A DNA stretch of 35,104 nucleotides from Ghiorsea sp. Its GTDB lineage: Bacteria; Pseudomonadota; Zetaproteobacteria; Mariprofundales; Mariprofundaceae. Position 1 is the stretch's first letter. Each line of letters starts with the position of its first letter. The notes under the pieces are model-generated. The model saw only the letters and a program-made list of their open reading frames with translations, made no database searches and was not told the origin of the DNA. This document shows positions 8,732 to 16,781 of the stretch, one piece after another. The DNA lies in assembly GCA_030950765.1 (NCBI GenBank), contig JAUZQX010000141.1, positions 1 to 35,104 of the forward strand. Reading direction: 5' to 3'. Both the position numbers and the translations under genes were made by a program.

Positions 8732-10594
8732 TTAAAACTCTTCCCATACATCATCACTACCATTGCTAACGACAGGTTTTGTGGGTTTAGCAGCCTTTTT
8801 CTCGCGTGCAGGTCTTGTTGGCACAGATTTACTTCTTGTACTTACTGCCGCAGGCGATTTACGTGTATTTTTAGCTCCGCGTTTGGGCTTCTTCTCTTCA
8901 TTGCTTAACACAAAACGCCCGACTTGCTCACTTAGCTCTGTAGCTTGTTGCTTCAGGCGCTGACTGGATGCCGCAGACTCTTCAACCAAAGCTGTATTTT
9001 GCTGTGTACCTGAATCCAGCTGCACAATCGCTTTATTAATTTGCTCAATGCCCGATGATTGCTCCACACTCGCTGCAGCAATTTCAGCAATAATATCACC
9101 AACCTTACCCACAGCACCCATGATTTCATTAAGCGCTTCACCCGACTCATCTACAAGCTTACTACCTGCATTCACACTTTCCACACTGGTATTGATTAAC
9201 ACTTTGATTTCTTTAGCTGCTTCAGCCGAGCGCTGAGCCAAGGTGCGCACTTCACCTGCAACCACCGCAAACCCGCGACCTTGTTCACCAGCTCGCGCTG
9301 CTTCTACTGCAGCATTAAGTGCCAATAGGTTGGTCTGGAAGGCAATTTCATCAATAACACCAATAATATCGGAAATTTTACGGCTACTGGTATTGATATC
9401 CGCCATCGCTTGTACTGCGCGCTCAGCCACTTTACCACCATCTTCCGCTTGCTCTCTCGCATCTGATGCAAGTTGATTGGCTTGGCGAGAATTATCCGCT
9501 GTTTGCTGCACTGTGCTGGTTATCTCTTCAATACTTGCTGCAGTTTCTTCCAAAGCTGCAGCTTGCTCTTGGGTGCGTGTATTCAGCATGTTATTGCCTT
9601 CTTCGATTTCTGCCGATACAGAATCTACATCAATAGCTTGTTCACTAATCTCAGCGAATGTTTGATTGAGCTCTTCTACCATTCCGTTTATGGCTTGCTG
9701 TAATACAGCCATATCATCGGTATAATCACCATCCAAAGATACAGTCAAATCACCACCTGATATAGCTTGCAATACTTCATTGGCATCACTCATCAATGCT
9801 TGCAGCTTCAGGTTATTTTGTTTTTGTTCAGTCACATCTGTAGCAAACTTCACTACTTTCACCAAACGTCCCTTAGCATCTCGAATAGGGTTGTACGAAG
9901 CTTGAATCCAAACCTCTTTACCGCCCTTACCTATTCGCAAGAATTGGTCTGCAATCACTTCACCATTATTCAAGCGCTGCCAAAACTGTGCATAATCACC
10001 ACTGGCTTTGTATTCAGCTTCAATAAACATGCTATGATGATTGCCCTTGATTTCATTCAACTGATAACCCATGCAATCAAGGAAATTATCATTCGCAGTC
10101 AGAATTGTACCATCAAGTTTAAACTCAATGATTGCCATCACTTTATCAACCGAAGCCATTTTACCGTTAATATCTACATTAAGCAGCTCTTGCTCGGTCA
10201 CATCTGTGGCAAACTTAACGACCTTATACACTTTACCATCAGCATCTCGAATCGGATTATAAGAAGCCTGAATCCAAACTTCTTTACCACCTTTACCCAA
10301 GCGCAGAAACTTGTCTGCCACAAACTCACCACGATTCAACGATTGCCAAAATTGTGTATATTCAGCACTTGCTTTATATTCTGCTTCGACAAATATGCTG
10401 TGATGCTGACCTTGCACTTCATCTAAGGTGTAACCCAGCGTGTTTAAAAAGTTATCATTGGCTGTTTGAATCGTACCATTCAAGTCAAACTCAATCGTCG
10501 CCATCACTTTATCAATTGCAGCAAATACACCTTGATAATCTGTGACTTGATTTTTTAATACCTGCATCTCTTCATTATTATTAGACCAAAACAT
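8732..10594 (-). CDS. Soluble tandem-PAS methyl-accepting chemotaxis protein (BdlA-like layout)
   Basis: The 620-residue cytoplasmic receptor has no membrane segments. Two closely related PAS domains (about 22-137 and 145-260) share blocks such as GKGGKEVWIQASYNPIRDA and KVVKFATDVTEQ, so they arose by internal duplication. A HAMP-like region (about 270-325) and the MCP signalling hairpin (330-570, with EIAFQTNLLALNAAVEAARA) follow. A Lys/Pro/Ala-rich flexible linker then leads to the C-terminus DDVWEEF. This WxxF end matches the CheR/CheB docking pentapeptide (NWETF) of high-abundance receptors. I chose ATG 10594 (MFWSNNNEE) because GGAG lies six bases upstream. The longer open frame to 10705 only runs through the 12-bp repeat in cheW. 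Pseudomonas BdlA has the same layout, but the ligand here is unknown. Confidence 0.93.
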   Translation of the reverse strand: MFWSNNNEEMQVLKNQVTDYQGVFAAIDKVMATIEFDLNGTIQTANDNFLNTLGYTLDEVQGQHHSIFVEAEYKASAEYTQFWQSLNRGEFVADKFLRLGKGGKEVWIQASYNPIRDADGKVYKVVKFATDVTEQELLNVDINGKMASVDKVMAIIEFKLDGTILTANDNFLDCMGYQLNEIKGNHHSMFIEAEYKASGDYAQFWQRLNNGEVIADQFLRIGKGGKEVWIQASYNPIRDAKGRLVKVVKFATDVTEQKQNNLKLQALMSDANEVLQAISGGDLTVSLDGDYTDDMAVLQQAINGMVEELNQTFAEISEQAIDVDSVSAEIEEGNNMLNTRTQEQAAALEETAASIEEITSTVQQTADNSRQANQLASDAREQAEDGGKVAERAVQAMADINTSSRKISDIIGVIDEIAFQTNLLALNAAVEAARAGEQGRGFAVVAGEVRTLAQRSAEAAKEIKVLINTSVESVNAGSKLVDESGEALNEIMGAVGKVGDIIAEIAAASVEQSSGIEQINKAIVQLDSGTQQNTALVEESAASSQRLKQQATELSEQVGRFVLSNEEKKPKRGAKNTRKSPAAVSTRSKSVPTRPAREKKAAKPTKPVVSNGSDDVWEEF

Positions 10595-10628
10595 ACAATC
10601 TCCAATTTCCTTTAATATTTTATGTGTA

Positions 10629-11156
10629 TTATACTGCTTCAGCGACTGCTTCAGCGACTGCTTCAGTTTTGTTGGGTTCACGCGCTCCTTTGAGCACACC
10701 CTCATTAATTAATTTATTGATATCCAACAGGATCACCATTTTATCTTCCATGGTGGCTAAACCCGTTACAAAATCGATAGAAATAGCCCCTTCCATATCT
10801 GGTGGTGGTTGCATTTCTGACGGCGTAATGTCATACACCTCTGAAACAGCATCCACGACAATACCCATCACACGCTCTTTATCTCCAGCGTGAACTTTGA
10901 CAATAATCACCACCGTGGTTGGACCATGGTCTTTAGCTTCTAAACCAAAGCGGTCTCGCAAATCAACAATGGGTACAACCACACCCCTTAAATTAATCAC
11001 ACCCAACACAAAGGAGGGTGTGTTGGGGATAGGTGTTGTATTTTCCCAACCCCTAAGCTCTTGCACCGTCAGAATATCAACACCATATTCTTCACCCGAT
11101 AACATGAATGTGAGGTACTGATTTTCCGCCTCTTTCATACTTGAAACACCATCCAT
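10629..11156 (-). CDS. cheW: Chemotaxis coupling protein CheW
   Basis: CheW links receptors to the CheA kinase in the array. The 175-residue protein carries the CheW-like SH3 fold: YLTFMLSGEEYGVDILTVQE, the receptor/CheA contact block TPSFVLGVINLRGVVVPIVDLR, and FVTGLATMEDKMVILLDINKL. ATG 11156 is favoured because GGAGA lies at proper distance upstream. A GTG at 11162 overlaps the cheA stop (GTGA) but sits one base from the same Shine-Dalgarno. The C-terminus EAVAEAVAEAV is encoded by a 12-base tandem repeat and extends beyond the usual fold. Confidence 0.95.
   Translation of the reverse strand: MDGVSSMKEAENQYLTFMLSGEEYGVDILTVQELRGWENTTPIPNTPSFVLGVINLRGVVVPIVDLRDRFGLEAKDHGPTTVVIIVKVHAGDKERVMGIVVDAVSEVYDITPSEMQPPPDMEGAISIDFVTGLATMEDKMVILLDINKLINEGVLKGAREPNKTEAVAEAVAEAV
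10633..10666. repeat. 12-bp tandem repeat, 2.8 copies, in the 3' end of cheW
   Basis: On the + strand the unit ACTGCTTCAGCG is repeated twice exactly, followed by ten bases of a third copy. On the coding strand it gives EAVA units at the CheW C-terminus. Twelve is a multiple of three, so gain or loss of a copy would alter tail length without breaking the frame. Confidence 0.9.
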
Positions 11157-11158
11157 AT

Positions 11159-13234
11159 TCACTCTCCTGTATGCTGTATTTTCTTCAATGCAGCACTGGA
11201 TTTATTAAGTTTATCTAACGTCTTTGAAGACATGTCCATCAAGCCTGAAATATCCAAAATAAGCGACACCGTTCCGTCACCCAAAATAGTTGCGCCTGAC
11301 AAACCTTTGACACGTTCATAGTTGGTTTCCAAGCTTTTAATCACCACTTGCTGTTGACCAAGCAAATCATCCACCATCAAACCAATACGTTTATCTGCCC
11401 ATTCCACAATCACCAGTAACTTGCCATGAAGTTCTGTGTTTCCTTCACCATCATTGGTGGAAAACAGCTGCGATAAACTGACAATCGGGATATACTCATC
11501 ACGTAAGCGATAAACTCTTGTATCTCCCGCCAAGGCACTAACACTCTCTTTACGCATTTGCAGCGACTCAACAATGCTTGCCAAGGGTAATACATAGGTC
11601 TGACCATCCACTTGAAGCAGTTGACCATCTAAAACAGCCAAAGTAAGCGGTAAACGAATGGTAAATGTAGTCCCTTCACCCAATACCGAGCGCACATCGA
11701 CATTACCACCAAGGCTTTCAATGTTTCGCCTCACCACATCCAAACCAACACCACGCCCTGAAATATCACTCAGTTTCTCAGCCGTAGAAAAACCTGCGGC
11801 AAAAAGCAACATGAACACCTGTTCATCACTCAACGTATCGGTTTCTTTAATCACACCTTTTTTCACTGCTATATTAAATAATTTATGCCTATCCAGACCT
11901 CGCCCATCATCAGATACCTCGACAACAATGCTGCCACCTTGATGAAACGCTCTAAGACGCACGTAACCCTCATCATCTTTACCTGCAGCAAGGCGCTCCT
12001 CAGGGCCTTCTAGACCATGGTCCAACGAGTTACGAACCAAATGCACCAATGGGTCGTTGATTTTCTCCATCACTGTTTTGTCCATCTCAGTGTCTTCGCC
12101 AATCAACTCCAAACGTATTTTTTTACTTAGTTTTTGGCTTAAATCATGCACCATGCGAGGAAAACGGTTAAAAGCAAAAGAAATGGGCTGCATACGTACG
12201 CGCATCACAGCCTCTTGGATCTCACGTGAATTACGCTCCAACTCTTCTAAACCTTCACGCAAACGAACCAACTTACTCATATCAAATTCTTCGCCAAGTT
12301 GCCCCAGCATCGATTGGGTAATCACCAGTTCACCCACCATATCAATCAACTCATCAATACGATTGGTATCCACACGAATAGTTGTGGGCTGAGCAGCTGG
12401 CTTTGGGTCACCTGGGCGGCGAGGACCTTTACGTCTATCATTGCTGCGCCTGTCTTCTTGCGCCCCCGGCACTCTGCGGTCGCCAGCACGCCTATCTGAG
12501 CGTTTCCGTTCTGGATAAATGCCCGTGATTTCTAAATCACACTCATCTTCAACCCATTCAAAAATTTCTGTAATCTGCTCTTCTTCGATATCCGTGCCCA
12601 TCAACTTGATAGACCAAGACAAATAACAATGTTCAGAATCCATATCTGTCAACGATGGCAATTTATTGTCATGCGCCTGCAATGACATTTCACCCAAATC
12701 TTCAAGCTCCGACAGGAGTAATATTGGATCATTGCCTGTCACCAACATGTTAGCATGTGGCTTAAACTCAATATTCCAGCCTAATCTACGCTGATCTCCC
12801 TCTGTTGCATCAGCAGCTTCTTCTTTATCACTACCTTCACTGCTTTCCATGCCACAGACTTGTTCCAGTTTCTTTTGAAGCCCCTTCATATGTTCAACGT
12901 CAGGTTCTTCATTGTTTTGGTATGCACTCATCAAACTGCGCATTTCATCTACTGATTCTAAAAGAATATTAACCACGTCTGCATCTGCTTCGCGTTTACC
13001 CTCGCGCATTTCATCCAACAACCCTTCCATGATATGGGTGAATGATGCTAATGCCGTAAAACCAAAGGTTGCGCTACCCCCTTTAATCGAATGGGCAGCA
13101 CGAAAAATATCGTTCACAACATCAAGGTCTGTACCCCCATCTGTCATACCCAAAAGCCCTGTCTCCATGGTATCTAAACCTTCAAAACTTTCCTCATAGA
13201 AAATTTGCTTGAATTGATCGAGGTCAATACTCAT
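11159..13234 (-). CDS. cheA: Chemotaxis histidine kinase CheA
   Basis: CheA autophosphorylates and passes phosphate to CheY and CheB. Its 691 residues hold: an HPt domain with phosphorylatable H48 (AAHSIKGGSATFGF); a P2-like response-regulator-binding region (about 150-245); an Arg/Asp-rich linker of RSDRRAGDRR-type repeats (about 245-285); the dimerisation helices (TNRIDELIDMVGELVITQS); the ATPase with N box HLVRNSLDHGLE, DDGRGLD and GRGVGLDVV; and a C-terminal CheW-like P5 domain ending near HTGE. All key residues are present. It lies 6 bases after cheY and touches cheW. It has no fused receiver. Confidence 0.97.
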   Translation of the reverse strand: MSIDLDQFKQIFYEESFEGLDTMETGLLGMTDGGTDLDVVNDIFRAAHSIKGGSATFGFTALASFTHIMEGLLDEMREGKREADADVVNILLESVDEMRSLMSAYQNNEEPDVEHMKGLQKKLEQVCGMESSEGSDKEEAADATEGDQRRLGWNIEFKPHANMLVTGNDPILLLSELEDLGEMSLQAHDNKLPSLTDMDSEHCYLSWSIKLMGTDIEEEQITEIFEWVEDECDLEITGIYPERKRSDRRAGDRRVPGAQEDRRSNDRRKGPRRPGDPKPAAQPTTIRVDTNRIDELIDMVGELVITQSMLGQLGEEFDMSKLVRLREGLEELERNSREIQEAVMRVRMQPISFAFNRFPRMVHDLSQKLSKKIRLELIGEDTEMDKTVMEKINDPLVHLVRNSLDHGLEGPEERLAAGKDDEGYVRLRAFHQGGSIVVEVSDDGRGLDRHKLFNIAVKKGVIKETDTLSDEQVFMLLFAAGFSTAEKLSDISGRGVGLDVVRRNIESLGGNVDVRSVLGEGTTFTIRLPLTLAVLDGQLLQVDGQTYVLPLASIVESLQMRKESVSALAGDTRVYRLRDEYIPIVSLSQLFSTNDGEGNTELHGKLLVIVEWADKRIGLMVDDLLGQQQVVIKSLETNYERVKGLSGATILGDGTVSLILDISGLMDMSSKTLDKLNKSSAALKKIQHTGE

Positions 13235-13240
13235 GATAAA

Positions 13241-13606
13241 CTACTTGAGAACCTTTTTAATGGTCATCAAAAGCTTGTCTGGGTCAAAAGGTTTAACCAA
13301 CCAGCCTGTAGCCCCAGCCGCTTTACCTTGCATTTTTTTGTCTTTACCTGCTTCTGTGGTTAATAAAAGAATTGGCGTAAACTTTAGGGCAGGAAGCTTA
13401 CGCAGCTCACCTGTCAAAGTTATGCCATCCATGTTCGGCATATTGACATCTGTAATCACCAAGGCGAAACCTTCATCTGTTTTCGCTATTTCCAATGCCT
13501 CATCACCATCATCGGCTTGAACCACTTCATGACCTTCACCCTCCAAGGTGAAAGCAACCATTTTTCGCATACTTGCCATATCATCTACAATTAAAATCTT
13601 TGCCAC
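13241..13606 (-). CDS. cheY: Chemotaxis response regulator CheY
   Basis: This is a stand-alone 121-residue receiver domain. It has the acidic pocket VDD, phospho-acceptor D53 (ITDVNMPNMDG), the Thr-Thr switch (LLTTEAG) and the conserved K105 (WLVKPFDP), so it is expected to be phosphorylated by CheA and to bind the flagellar switch or another output. The GTG start is supported by AGGAG six bases upstream. It is the first classical che gene of the cluster, 100 bases downstream of the channel gene and 6 bases before cheA. Confidence 0.96.
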   Translation of the reverse strand: MAKILIVDDMASMRKMVAFTLEGEGHEVVQADDGDEALEIAKTDEGFALVITDVNMPNMDGITLTGELRKLPALKFTPILLLTTEAGKDKKMQGKAAGATGWLVKPFDPDKLLMTIKKVLK

Positions 13607-13706
13607 TTGCTACTCCTGTCCATTCATTTCAAAACAACTTTCATATATCTTTTCTAATCAGGCTAAAAGCAATAGTCATGCCAACCTAAATTCAAAGTCA
13701 ATCGTC

Positions 13707-16580
13707 TTAAAATAATTCGATATCATCATCACCACTCAGTGTAATCAGCTCAACAACCTTACCTCGACTTTCTTCCCAAGCTTTCTGTGAAAACGGGTTG
13801 CCATTCGGGTTAATAATAATTTGATTTTGTCGATGACAGGTAAATGATGTTTGTCGTGGGAACAAGCTATCCAGTGCCTGCCCTAGTTTATCCACCCTCA
13901 CACAGGCCTCACTCATGGTATAACCAATCCAAATATAACCTTGCTCTCTTAAACTTTGGTATAAATGTAATGGGTTTTCTGGCAATGGCGTTGAGACTTC
14001 AAGTACCTTTAAACCCATATCCGAGTCTTCACCGGAATCAGACATCAACTTATCCAAGGTATGGCGGAAAGCACGTTTACTTTGATAATCCTCATCTTTT
14101 TCTACGGCAAACATGTGAAACGATGTATGTGCCACAAAAACACCATAAAACTCATTGGGTACGGTGACATGAACTTCAGTAGGCAACTCATATCCACCAA
14201 GCTCTTTTTGCAACAACGCTGCTTGTTCACGGTTATCCAACAGAGGGAACACCTGTGGTTTCACAGATTCATCCCGACATATCGTGGTCACATGAGATAG
14301 GACCGTAGTAATCATAGCATAGGCAGAATCATCCATACCTTTAGGTCTGGATAAAATCACATGGTTTGATTTTACAATCAAAGGCCGCAAACGTTCCATA
14401 TCATTAAAGTCCCAAGCTTCAATATGAATTGTTACTAAGTCTTCAAGACCGGGCTCTTCTGCAAGCCGCCTTCCCAAATACTCTTTTTCACTCACAATTT
14501 GCTCAGGGGTTAAGTCATCAATAATCACCAAATCCAAAGCATGATAAAAACGAAGCAAACGTTTGAGCAATAAAGGTAAACTACCCACCCAGCCCATGAC
14601 CAAGAGCTGCATTTTTTCTTCAGGCTCTTGCAATGATAAACCCAGCGCATCCAAATCTTCTACCGTAGCTTCAATAGGTTTATAATTCCCTGCCTCAGCT
14701 TCACGAATGCAATACGTTGTTTCATCATAAATTGCCATTTCACTAATCGCGATACCAATCAATGCCTGTACTTTGATGGACTCCACAAACTGATCCTCTA
14801 AGTGATACAATGGAATAGTTTCCCAATCTTCTGTAATCAGAGCAAACAGCAGCACACCACGCTCAAAGAGGTGATCTTGTAAAGAAGTAACCGCGCAACC
14901 ACATGAACCATCGGGTAAAAATAACTGCCACTGATTATTTTCATCACGTTTGAGCTCCCCACCCCAATCGACGAGGTGAATAGCAGATTCATCAGATAAC
15001 TCAGGAATCATCAAACGTTGTAAAACCTGATCAAAGTCACTGTAGCGCAAGATATTACATAAGGCTGTTGCACGAAAATCAGCTTCCGACATCACCACTG
15101 TTGGTTCATTATAATTCCCACGGTTATCCCAACCCACTTGCAGCATATGCTGATGGGTATCCAGCCTAGCATGATCCATACCTGGAATAGCAATACTCAT
15201 TCGAATACGCTTATTTTCAGTTCTCACGGCAAGCATATTATAGAAAGCATGGGATAATGAGGCAGAGGCAGCTTCTTTGGGCGGCATCACGATTAAGGCC
15301 TGTTGAGCCTCAGCAATATTAATACGTTTTAAATCTTTCGATGAATCAATCAAACCTTGGCGGTAAGTAATCCAGCTTTCATTAATCAACTCTTTGGGTG
15401 TTTCATGCGCATGATGTAATAACACCACCTTAAGACGGGTAAATGTTCTATCAGATATAATTCGCAACTGATCCAAGATATAAGGTGATGCTGGCGACCA
15501 GCCCAATACTGCCAAATGATTCTTCACCAAGAGGTCTTCATTCCGTAAACGGCGCATCAAACCTGATACAATATTTGCCCCAATACCAATGAAGAAGGCA
15601 AAAATGAATACCCCCATGATTACAGCTGTAATAGAAAAAACAGCAACCGCCATATTATCAGGGTATATCACTGAGTTCCCAGGGTCAGTCAGTAAGCGGA
15701 AAGCAAACCAAATAGCAGCCAGCATCTCACTTTCCACAGGTTTGTTATATAAACCCATGGTATAATCAAAATCTGTAAACAGCATAGTTGCTAATACGCC
15801 GCCACCAATGGATAAAATCGCAAGAAACAGTACAATTAAGTTAATTTCTTGCATAAATTGACCTTCACGCAAAACATCTTTCAAGTTTCGAATAATAATA
15901 CCCCAAGGTCTTAACAAACGAATCAAACGTAATGACCTCAAGGCTCCGCTATAAGCAAACCCTGCAATAAATGGCAACATGAAAAGCGTGGCAACCAAGT
16001 CCACATACCAGAAAATCCACTCCGTATATTTATCCCTCTTGCTCTCAAACTTCATCCCTCGAATCACGATTAAACGTAACGCCAGCTCCACGAAAAAAAA
16101 GATAATAATCGCCATGATTGTGGCACCATCTGCAAAAAATGAGACCATAATAATCAGAGAAATAACCATGCCATAGGTCGGGGAAAACATTGCACTGTGT
16201 AAGTCAAAATAACGAACAAAACGTAAAGAACGTAATAAATAAACGCCGCGCAATAAACGTGCAAGTGCTACGTCATCCGCAGGAATTTGAATATTAAATA
16301 CGGTTACAAGTAGTGATGACACCGCAATGATATCAATAATTAATAACACCAAATCGACTTTCTGGTTGGTGGAGGAACGGTAAGGATTTAATTTAATTTT
16401 ACGGCGAAACAAGGTAATGCGAGCAATAATTTCAATGGAAAATAAAATAAACAATACAGCCGATAGTATTTGATTATGAATAAAGGATAATCCAATCAAA
16501 ACCATCATAATCATACCAAAACGTGAGTGCCCCAACACTCGCTCTAAATGATGGAATTTCAGCGCCCTATCATGAACCAT
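13707..16580 (-). CDS. Double voltage-sensor CASTOR/POLLUX-like RCK ion channel at the head of the taxis cluster
   Basis: The 957-residue membrane protein has a first S1-S4-like module at about 20-125. Its S4 (105-123) reads ARLLRGVYLLRSLRFVRYF, S2 carries a Glu and S3 an Asp. A second module lies at about 135-225, with S3 WYVDLVATLF and S4 GALRSLRLIRLLR, where Arg recurs every third residue. Then come S5 (about 245-268), a pore helix and filter-like segment (WFAFRLLTDPGN, 291-302) and S6 (309-338). Two RCK-like cytosolic domains begin near 353 (NHLAVLGWSPAS) and 655 (MQLLVMGWVGSL). The GW-type loops and the DPGN filter resemble the CASTOR/POLLUX (DMI1) family and not TrkA or Kch. The ion is unknown. 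It ends in DDDIELF, like CheD and the CheZ-like protein. AGGAGG lies five bases before ATG and touches a perfect inverted repeat. Same strand and context suggest co-expression with cheY. Confidence 0.82.
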   Translation of the reverse strand: MVHDRALKFHHLERVLGHSRFGMIMMVLIGLSFIHNQILSAVLFILFSIEIIARITLFRRKIKLNPYRSSTNQKVDLVLLIIDIIAVSSLLVTVFNIQIPADDVALARLLRGVYLLRSLRFVRYFDLHSAMFSPTYGMVISLIIMVSFFADGATIMAIIIFFFVELALRLIVIRGMKFESKRDKYTEWIFWYVDLVATLFMLPFIAGFAYSGALRSLRLIRLLRPWGIIIRNLKDVLREGQFMQEINLIVLFLAILSIGGGVLATMLFTDFDYTMGLYNKPVESEMLAAIWFAFRLLTDPGNSVIYPDNMAVAVFSITAVIMGVFIFAFFIGIGANIVSGLMRRLRNEDLLVKNHLAVLGWSPASPYILDQLRIISDRTFTRLKVVLLHHAHETPKELINESWITYRQGLIDSSKDLKRINIAEAQQALIVMPPKEAASASLSHAFYNMLAVRTENKRIRMSIAIPGMDHARLDTHQHMLQVGWDNRGNYNEPTVVMSEADFRATALCNILRYSDFDQVLQRLMIPELSDESAIHLVDWGGELKRDENNQWQLFLPDGSCGCAVTSLQDHLFERGVLLFALITEDWETIPLYHLEDQFVESIKVQALIGIAISEMAIYDETTYCIREAEAGNYKPIEATVEDLDALGLSLQEPEEKMQLLVMGWVGSLPLLLKRLLRFYHALDLVIIDDLTPEQIVSEKEYLGRRLAEEPGLEDLVTIHIEAWDFNDMERLRPLIVKSNHVILSRPKGMDDSAYAMITTVLSHVTTICRDESVKPQVFPLLDNREQAALLQKELGGYELPTEVHVTVPNEFYGVFVAHTSFHMFAVEKDEDYQSKRAFRHTLDKLMSDSGEDSDMGLKVLEVSTPLPENPLHLYQSLREQGYIWIGYTMSEACVRVDKLGQALDSLFPRQTSFTCHRQNQIIINPNGNPFSQKAWEESRGKVVELITLSGDDDIELF

Positions 16581-16588
16581 ACAATCCT

Positions 16589-16627
16589 CCTGACAACAGA
16601 TTCTAGATCTCTCAATCTGTTGTCAGG
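16589..16627 (-). promoter_or_regulatory. Perfect 14-bp inverted repeat reaching the Shine-Dalgarno of the channel gene
   Basis: The arms CCTGACAACAGATT (16589-16602) and AATCTGTTGTCAGG (16614-16627) are exact reverse complements around an 11-base loop. In the channel mRNA the last AGG of the distal arm is the first half of the AGGAGG ribosome site, five bases before ATG. There is no T tract after it, so it does not look like an intrinsic terminator. It could be a protein operator (two symmetric half sites) or an RNA hairpin that limits ribosome access. Confidence 0.75.
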
Positions 16628-16781
16628 TTCTTACTAGCAAAAAGCATGCCTGCCGCTAATGACTTATATGTATGTATGAACCAAGGGGTAAATAATACCC
16701 AATGTTTGACTTAGCCTTCAATGAAAAAAACATGTAAACTTTTGTTAAAAAAGGGTTTATTATTAAACTTCCACCTTCACA

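Noticed and set aside
9767..10426. 219-residue open frame on the + strand
   Set aside because: It is antisense to the two PAS repeats of the soluble receptor and has an unnatural His/Ile/Phe-rich composition. The minus-strand gene explains the region fully.
10595..10705. N-terminal extension of the soluble receptor
   Set aside because: The extra residues (KLKQSLKQSLKQ) are an out-of-frame reading of the cheW 12-bp repeat. A good ribosome site sits before ATG 10594.
13707..13730. DLF/ELF tails as beta-clamp binding motifs
   Set aside because: The tails resemble the LF end of the QLxLF clamp motif but lack the leading Gln, and they occur on taxis proteins with no replication role. Docking within taxis is the simpler reading.
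16589..16627. Rho-independent terminator of an upstream transcript
   Set aside because: The stem is strong, but no T tract follows on either strand, and it lies directly before a ribosome site.
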